In this document: in pieces, positions 60,876-64,000 of the stretch
How the letters are laid out: each line of letters starts with the position of its first letter
Position numbering within the stretch: the first letter of the stretch is position 1
Assembly: GCA_033856255.1 (NCBI GenBank)
Contig: JAWVFH010000023.1
Location: 62,001 to 126,000, forward strand
Direction: 5' to 3'
Source of the DNA: WHSW01 sp033856255
GTDB taxonomy: Bacteria; Actinomycetota; Thermoleophilia; Solirubrobacterales; 70-9
DNA length: 64,000 nucleotides
Program-made: the position numbers and the translations under genes
Notes under the pieces: model-generated
Seen by the model: the letters and a program-made list of their open reading frames with translations, nothing else
Database searches by the model: none
Told to the model about the DNA's origin: nothing

Positions 60876-61260
60876 ATGGAGGCGGCCGGTACTGCCCCGG
60901 CGTCCGCGGAACCCGTCTTGATGCGTCTACGAGCGTTCCCGTGGAGTCTGATCTCGGCGCCGGTTAGGTCGATCCTCGGGGCACGTCCCCGGAGCCATGC
61001 CTTCCTGTTGGTGTCCTCACCGGATCGAAGGTGCTACCCGATGAGTGATCCCGCTAAATGAAGCCGCTGGCCCGGGACGCGGGCTTCCCGGAGCGACTCC
61101 CTCAATCCGCTAGTTAGGCGGCGAGGGCGAACTCGTGATTGGAGTCCGCATTTGATTGGTTCCCGGGAGAGTTTTACGAGGCCAACCCGGGATCCTCGAC
61201 TCGCAACACCAAGGCGAACAGTTCCACGTCGAATCTGATTCGCCCCCGTACTTTGCTGCC

Positions 61261-62739
61261 TCAAAGGATAGCCGCGAGGATCTCCCCTGCACACCTTTCG
61301 CCGCTCTCGACCGCACCCTCCAGATAGCCCTGGTTGGCGGTCGCGGTGTGCTCGCCGGCGAAGTGGATCGCCCCTTCGCGCTTGCCCGCGTAGCCGTAGT
61401 ACTTCGTGTACTGGCCGGGCAGGAAGGCGGCGTAGGAGCCGCGCGCCCAGGGGTCGGCGACCCAGTGGTCGGTGAAGGCGCGGCCGTTGAAGCCCGCGGC
61501 CAGCCCGGGGAGGCGCATGCGCCCGCCGTGCGTGAGATCGGCAAGGTTGCGCGTGACCTCGCTCGGCAGGGTCGGCGCGTGGGGCTCGTCGGCGATGAGC
61601 CCGCCGGCCCCCGAACGCCCACCGAAGTAGGTGGTGACGATGCTCGACCGCCCGGGCGCGCCGAGCGTGCTCTCCCAGGTGACCAGGAACGGGTCGTCGC
61701 TGCCCATGTAGCCGCTCCAGTCGCCGTAGTCGCGGGGGCGGCGGTCGAACTGCATCGCCACCTTGGCGTTCGTGCCCATGCCGAGCTCGGCGATGCAGCG
61801 GCGCTTCCGGGGGCTCAGCCCGGCCCGATCGAGGTCGACCCGGCGCAGGGTCGTGAACGGGATCGCGAGCACCAGCTGGTCGGCGACCACTTCCTCGGCC
61901 ATACCGCCGAAGCGCAGGGCGAACGCATCGCCGCGCTTGAAGACCGCCTCCAGCGGCGCGTCCTGGCGGATCGTCCCGTCGGGCAGCGCCTCGGCCATCC
62001 CGTGGACGAGCTGGTCGTTGCCGCCCTTGACGTGGTAGCGCTCGTCGGCGCCCGGCGTGTTCTCGACGTACTCGAAGAACAGGTTGAGGGCGCTGAGCTC
62101 GTCGGCGTCGAGGCCGAACTCCGAGGCCATATCCGCCCACACGTACTGACCCCAGGCGCTGCGGCTGCCGCCGGGCAGGTTCTGGTCCAGCCAGTCCTCG
62201 ACCGAGAGCTGGTCGAATTCGACCGCCGCCCGCGTGTGGTTCGGGGCGCTGTACGCGCCGACGATCCGCGCCGCGCGCTCGAGCCGGCGCTGGAACACGT
62301 GGCGCTCGGGGCGCATCGACGAACGTCGCCGCAGCCGGCCGTTCAGCCACAGCCGCAGGCCGCCCGGGTCGGGGGCCGCGTACAGGTCGGTGAGCTCGAG
62401 CCCGAAGCCCTTCGCCAGCGCCCGCATCCGCGCGTGGCGAGAGTCGATGAACTCGCCGCCATGCTCGGCCGTCTGCCCGTCGGCCCAGTCGCGCGAGGTC
62501 CAGCAGCGTCCGCCGATCCGGTCGGGGTTCGCCTCGTAGACGGTCGAGGCGACGCCGCGCTTGTGCAGCCGGTAGGCGCAGCTCAGTCCCGCCAGGCCGG
62601 CGCCGACGATCACCACCCGCGGCGCGGTGGCCGAGCCGGCCTTCGAGCACCCGAACACCGACGGGCCGAGCGTCAGCGCCGCCGCGCCCCCCGCACCGCG
62701 GCGAAGCAGCTCACGCCGAGAGATCCCCGGTCGTTCCAT
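61261..62739 (-). CDS. Tat-exported flavin monoamine oxidase
   Basis: 492 residues from ATG 62739; a longer frame upstream lacks family sequence. The N-terminus has the Tat motif SRRELLRRG and a possible lipobox (VFGCS), so it is exported folded with FAD. VVIVGAGLAGLSCAYRLHKRGV binds FAD, GGRCWTSRDW follows, and HFAGEHTATANQGYLEGAVESGERCA is the conserved C-terminal FAD loop. The family oxidises amines to aldehyde, ammonia and H2O2. With the mau-like cassette elsewhere in the window, two amine-oxidation candidates are present. The active-site lysine usually near mid-sequence (GTNAKVAMQF) is present. Confidence 0.91.
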   Translation of the reverse strand: MERPGISRRELLRRGAGGAAALTLGPSVFGCSKAGSATAPRVVIVGAGLAGLSCAYRLHKRGVASTVYEANPDRIGGRCWTSRDWADGQTAEHGGEFIDSRHARMRALAKGFGLELTDLYAAPDPGGLRLWLNGRLRRRSSMRPERHVFQRRLERAARIVGAYSAPNHTRAAVEFDQLSVEDWLDQNLPGGSRSAWGQYVWADMASEFGLDADELSALNLFFEYVENTPGADERYHVKGGNDQLVHGMAEALPDGTIRQDAPLEAVFKRGDAFALRFGGMAEEVVADQLVLAIPFTTLRRVDLDRAGLSPRKRRCIAELGMGTNAKVAMQFDRRPRDYGDWSGYMGSDDPFLVTWESTLGAPGRSSIVTTYFGGRSGAGGLIADEPHAPTLPSEVTRNLADLTHGGRMRLPGLAAGFNGRAFTDHWVADPWARGSYAAFLPGQYTKYYGYAGKREGAIHFAGEHTATANQGYLEGAVESGERCAGEILAAIL

Positions 62740-62791
62740 CGACGACAGCCACAATAGGACGGAGTCCGAAGCCCCGCCCGAAGGAGACCTG

Positions 62792-63598
62792 ATGTCAGAC
62801 CAGCCGACCCAGACCGAGAAGGGCGCCGCCCTGCGCGCCCTGCACGAGGGCGATCCGTTCGTGATTCCGAACCCCTGGGACGCCGGCTCGGCGAAGGCGC
62901 TCGCCTCCCTGGGCTTCAAGGCCCTGGCGACGACCAGCGGCGGCTTCGCCTTCACGCTCGGGCGCGCCGACGGGGAGGTCAGCCTCGACGAGGTCTGCGA
63001 CCACGTGCGGGCGCTCGATGCGGCGACGGCGCTGCCGGTCTCGGTCGACCTCGAGAACGGCTACGGCCGCGAGCCCGCCGACGCCGCCGAGGCGATCACC
63101 CGCGCCGCCGAGGCGGGCGCGGTCGGCGGCTCGATCGAGGACTTCGGCAAGGACGACGGCCTCTACGAGGCGGAGCTCGCCACGGAGCGGATCGCCGCCG
63201 CCGCCGAGGCGGCGCGGGCCCTCGATTTCGAGTTCACGCTCACCGCCCGGGCCGAGAACCACCTGCGCGGCAACCCCGACCTCGACGACACGATCGCCCG
63301 CCTGCAGGCCTTCGAGAACGCCGGGGCAGACTGCCTCTACGCGCCCTTCATTCGCACGATCGAGGAGATCGAGGCGGTTTGCTCGGCGGTCTCGAAGCCC
63401 GTCAACGTGCTCGCCCTGCCGGGCGGGCTTCCGGTCGCCGAGCTGATCGGCGCCGGCGCCCGGCGGATCAGCGTCGGCAGCTCCTTCGCCTGGGTCGCGA
63501 TCGGAGCCGCGGTCGAGGCGGCGACCGCGATGCGCGACCAGCCGGAGGTCCCGCCGGCGCCGCTGACGGTGAACGTGCGGGAGCTGCTTGCCGGCTAG
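62792..63598 (+). CDS. Isocitrate lyase/PEP mutase-family enzyme
   Basis: 268 residues; AAGGAG (62781-62786) precedes ATG 62792 at 5 nt. FVIPNPWDAGSAKALASLGFKALATTSGG begins the barrel; SVDLENGYG provides metal-binding acidic residues, and GGSIEDFGKDDGLYEAELATERIAAA is a conserved second block. The catalytic loop Cys of isocitrate lyase (KKCGH) is absent, as in the PEP mutase and 2-methylisocitrate-lyase-like branch. LTARAENHLRGNPDL is typical of oxaloacetate-decarboxylase-like members. The reaction cannot be assigned. Divergent from the amine oxidase. Confidence 0.9.
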   Translation: MSDQPTQTEKGAALRALHEGDPFVIPNPWDAGSAKALASLGFKALATTSGGFAFTLGRADGEVSLDEVCDHVRALDAATALPVSVDLENGYGREPADAAEAITRAAEAGAVGGSIEDFGKDDGLYEAELATERIAAAAEAARALDFEFTLTARAENHLRGNPDLDDTIARLQAFENAGADCLYAPFIRTIEEIEAVCSAVSKPVNVLALPGGLPVAELIGAGARRISVGSSFAWVAIGAAVEAATAMRDQPEVPPAPLTVNVRELLAG

Positions 63599-64000
63599 GT
63601 GAACTGGGCGCGCAGCTTGCGCGCGCCGGTGAGGCGCCAGGTGGTGCGCAGGATCGTCGCGGCGACAGGTCCGACAAACCCGGGCCGGTAGTCGAAGTCG
63701 ATCGTGTAGTCGAGCCGCGTCCCCTTGGTCGTCGGCGTCAGCTCGAGGCGGCCGAGGTGATTGGAGATCGGGGCGTCGTTGATCACCGTGTACTCGATCA
63801 GCCGGGGGCGCTCGTGGGTGACGATCCGCTCCTCGAGCGCCGCCGACCCGGGTGGCTTCACCAGCCGCACCATCCCCAGTCCCATCGGCTCGTTCGGGTC
63901 GTCGCCGGCCTCGAGCACCTTCCCCTTCCCGGGCCAGAGCTCGAAGAAGTTGTCCGTCAGGTAGGTGAAGACGGCATCGGCCGAGCCGCCGACCTCGGCG
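63595..64000 (-). CDS. SRPBCC-family protein, 5' end cut by the window
   Basis: Visible are 134 codons, reading AEVGGSADAVFTYLTDNFFE at the cut and ending RLTGARKLRAQFT. The START/Bet v 1-like pattern is present: LWPGKGKVLEAGDDPNEPMGLGMVRLV, ERPRLIEYTVINDAPISNHLGRLELTPTTKGTRLDYTIDFDYRPG. This hydrophobic-pocket fold serves polyketide cyclases and lipid-binding proteins. Its start lies right of the window. It overlaps the stop of the PEP mutase-family gene by 4 bp. Confidence 0.85.
   Translation of the reverse strand, partial: AEVGGSADAVFTYLTDNFFELWPGKGKVLEAGDDPNEPMGLGMVRLVKPPGSAALEERIVTHERPRLIEYTVINDAPISNHLGRLELTPTTKGTRLDYTIDFDYRPGFVGPVAATILRTTWRLTGARKLRAQFT

Larger units (their letters stand above)
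60799..61260. other. Gene-free stretch
   Basis: Contains the site-2 protease promoter-like box, inverted-repeat copy 2 and about 385 bp (60876-61260) in which I see no supported gene. The part from about 61120 to 61260 is less GC-rich than its surroundings. Short frames (for example the 46-codon frame ending at 61061) have no family match. It is 3' of the amine oxidase gene and could hold decayed sequence. Confidence 0.5.

Noticed and set aside
60918..61061. 46-codon plus-strand frame in the gene-free stretch
   Set aside because: No similarity, no ribosome-binding site and poor codon pattern.
62740..62955. N-terminal extension of the amine oxidase frame to 62955
   Set aside because: The extension has no family similarity and overlaps the start of the divergent PEP mutase-family gene; the Tat signal begins at ATG 62739.

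Overview
The window is GC-rich bacterial chromosome (roughly 70% GC by eye) and is almost entirely coding. It reads as an actinobacterium, most likely a deep-branching one of the Thermoleophilia/Solirubrobacterales type. Evidence for this is the ftsE-ftsX-(ctp)-rnr-smpB run, a short HPF, a split transketolase, many GTG/TTG starts with 1-8 nt stop/start overlaps, several DUF families and a LigD-like 3'-phosphoesterase. The lineage is an inference from gene content; there is no rRNA or tRNA here to anchor it. No phage, insertion sequence or CRISPR array was seen.

Layout. 1-3.9 kb: acyl-CoA dehydrogenase (cut by the left edge), a coiled-coil M23 endopeptidase, a low-complexity membrane protein and an alpha/beta hydrolase. 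3.9-7.5 kb: the aspartate-family operon lysA-hom-thrC. 7.5-17.3 kb: a diguanylate cyclase, then comF, hpf, secA, a secreted beta-propeller protein, an NTF2-fold protein, tag, a GrpB-family protein and prfB, whose RF2 is made by programmed +1 frameshifting. 17.4-22.9 kb: a FIST sensor protein, nadC, an NTF2-fold protein, a DUF2330 protein, an unusual Fpg-family glycosylase and nadA. 22.9-25.8 kb: a compact methylamine-dehydrogenase-like (mau-like) cassette in which MauE is fused to MauD, a MauA-like Tat substrate follows, and a MauF-like membrane domain is fused to a propeller-like domain. 25.9-31 kb: an ABM-like protein, a cupin-TPR protein, a MacB-type ABC exporter and a lipoprotein. 31-46.5 kb: split transketolase, membrane proteins, a DHA2 transporter, ClC, a K+ channel, cytochrome bd oxidase, a DUF2252 protein, a SulP transporter and a membrane-anchored phosphatase-like protein. 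46.5-53.3 kb: gadB, then ftsE-ftsX-ctp-rnr-smpB. 53.4-64 kb: a large repeat/coiled-coil/helix-hairpin-helix protein, a 43-residue membrane peptide, a flavin disulfide reductase, a LigD-like protein with a ligase domain lacking its catalytic residues, a second diguanylate cyclase, a site-2 protease, a Tat-exported amine oxidase, a PEP mutase/isocitrate lyase-family enzyme and a partial SRPBCC protein.

Regulation. Many genes without a Shine-Dalgarno have a TAnnnT box (often TAGGCT, TAGGGT or TACCCT) 6-8 nt before the start codon. This fits leaderless transcription and was used to choose several starts. A roughly 43-bp inverted repeat occurs twice, each time 5' of a minus-strand gene.

The observations most worth following are the fused mau-like cassette with a Trp-to-Tyr change at the cofactor position, the LigD-like protein with a dead ligase domain, the repeat/HhH protein, the RF2 frameshift in an actinobacterial setting, and the leaderless-promoter pattern.
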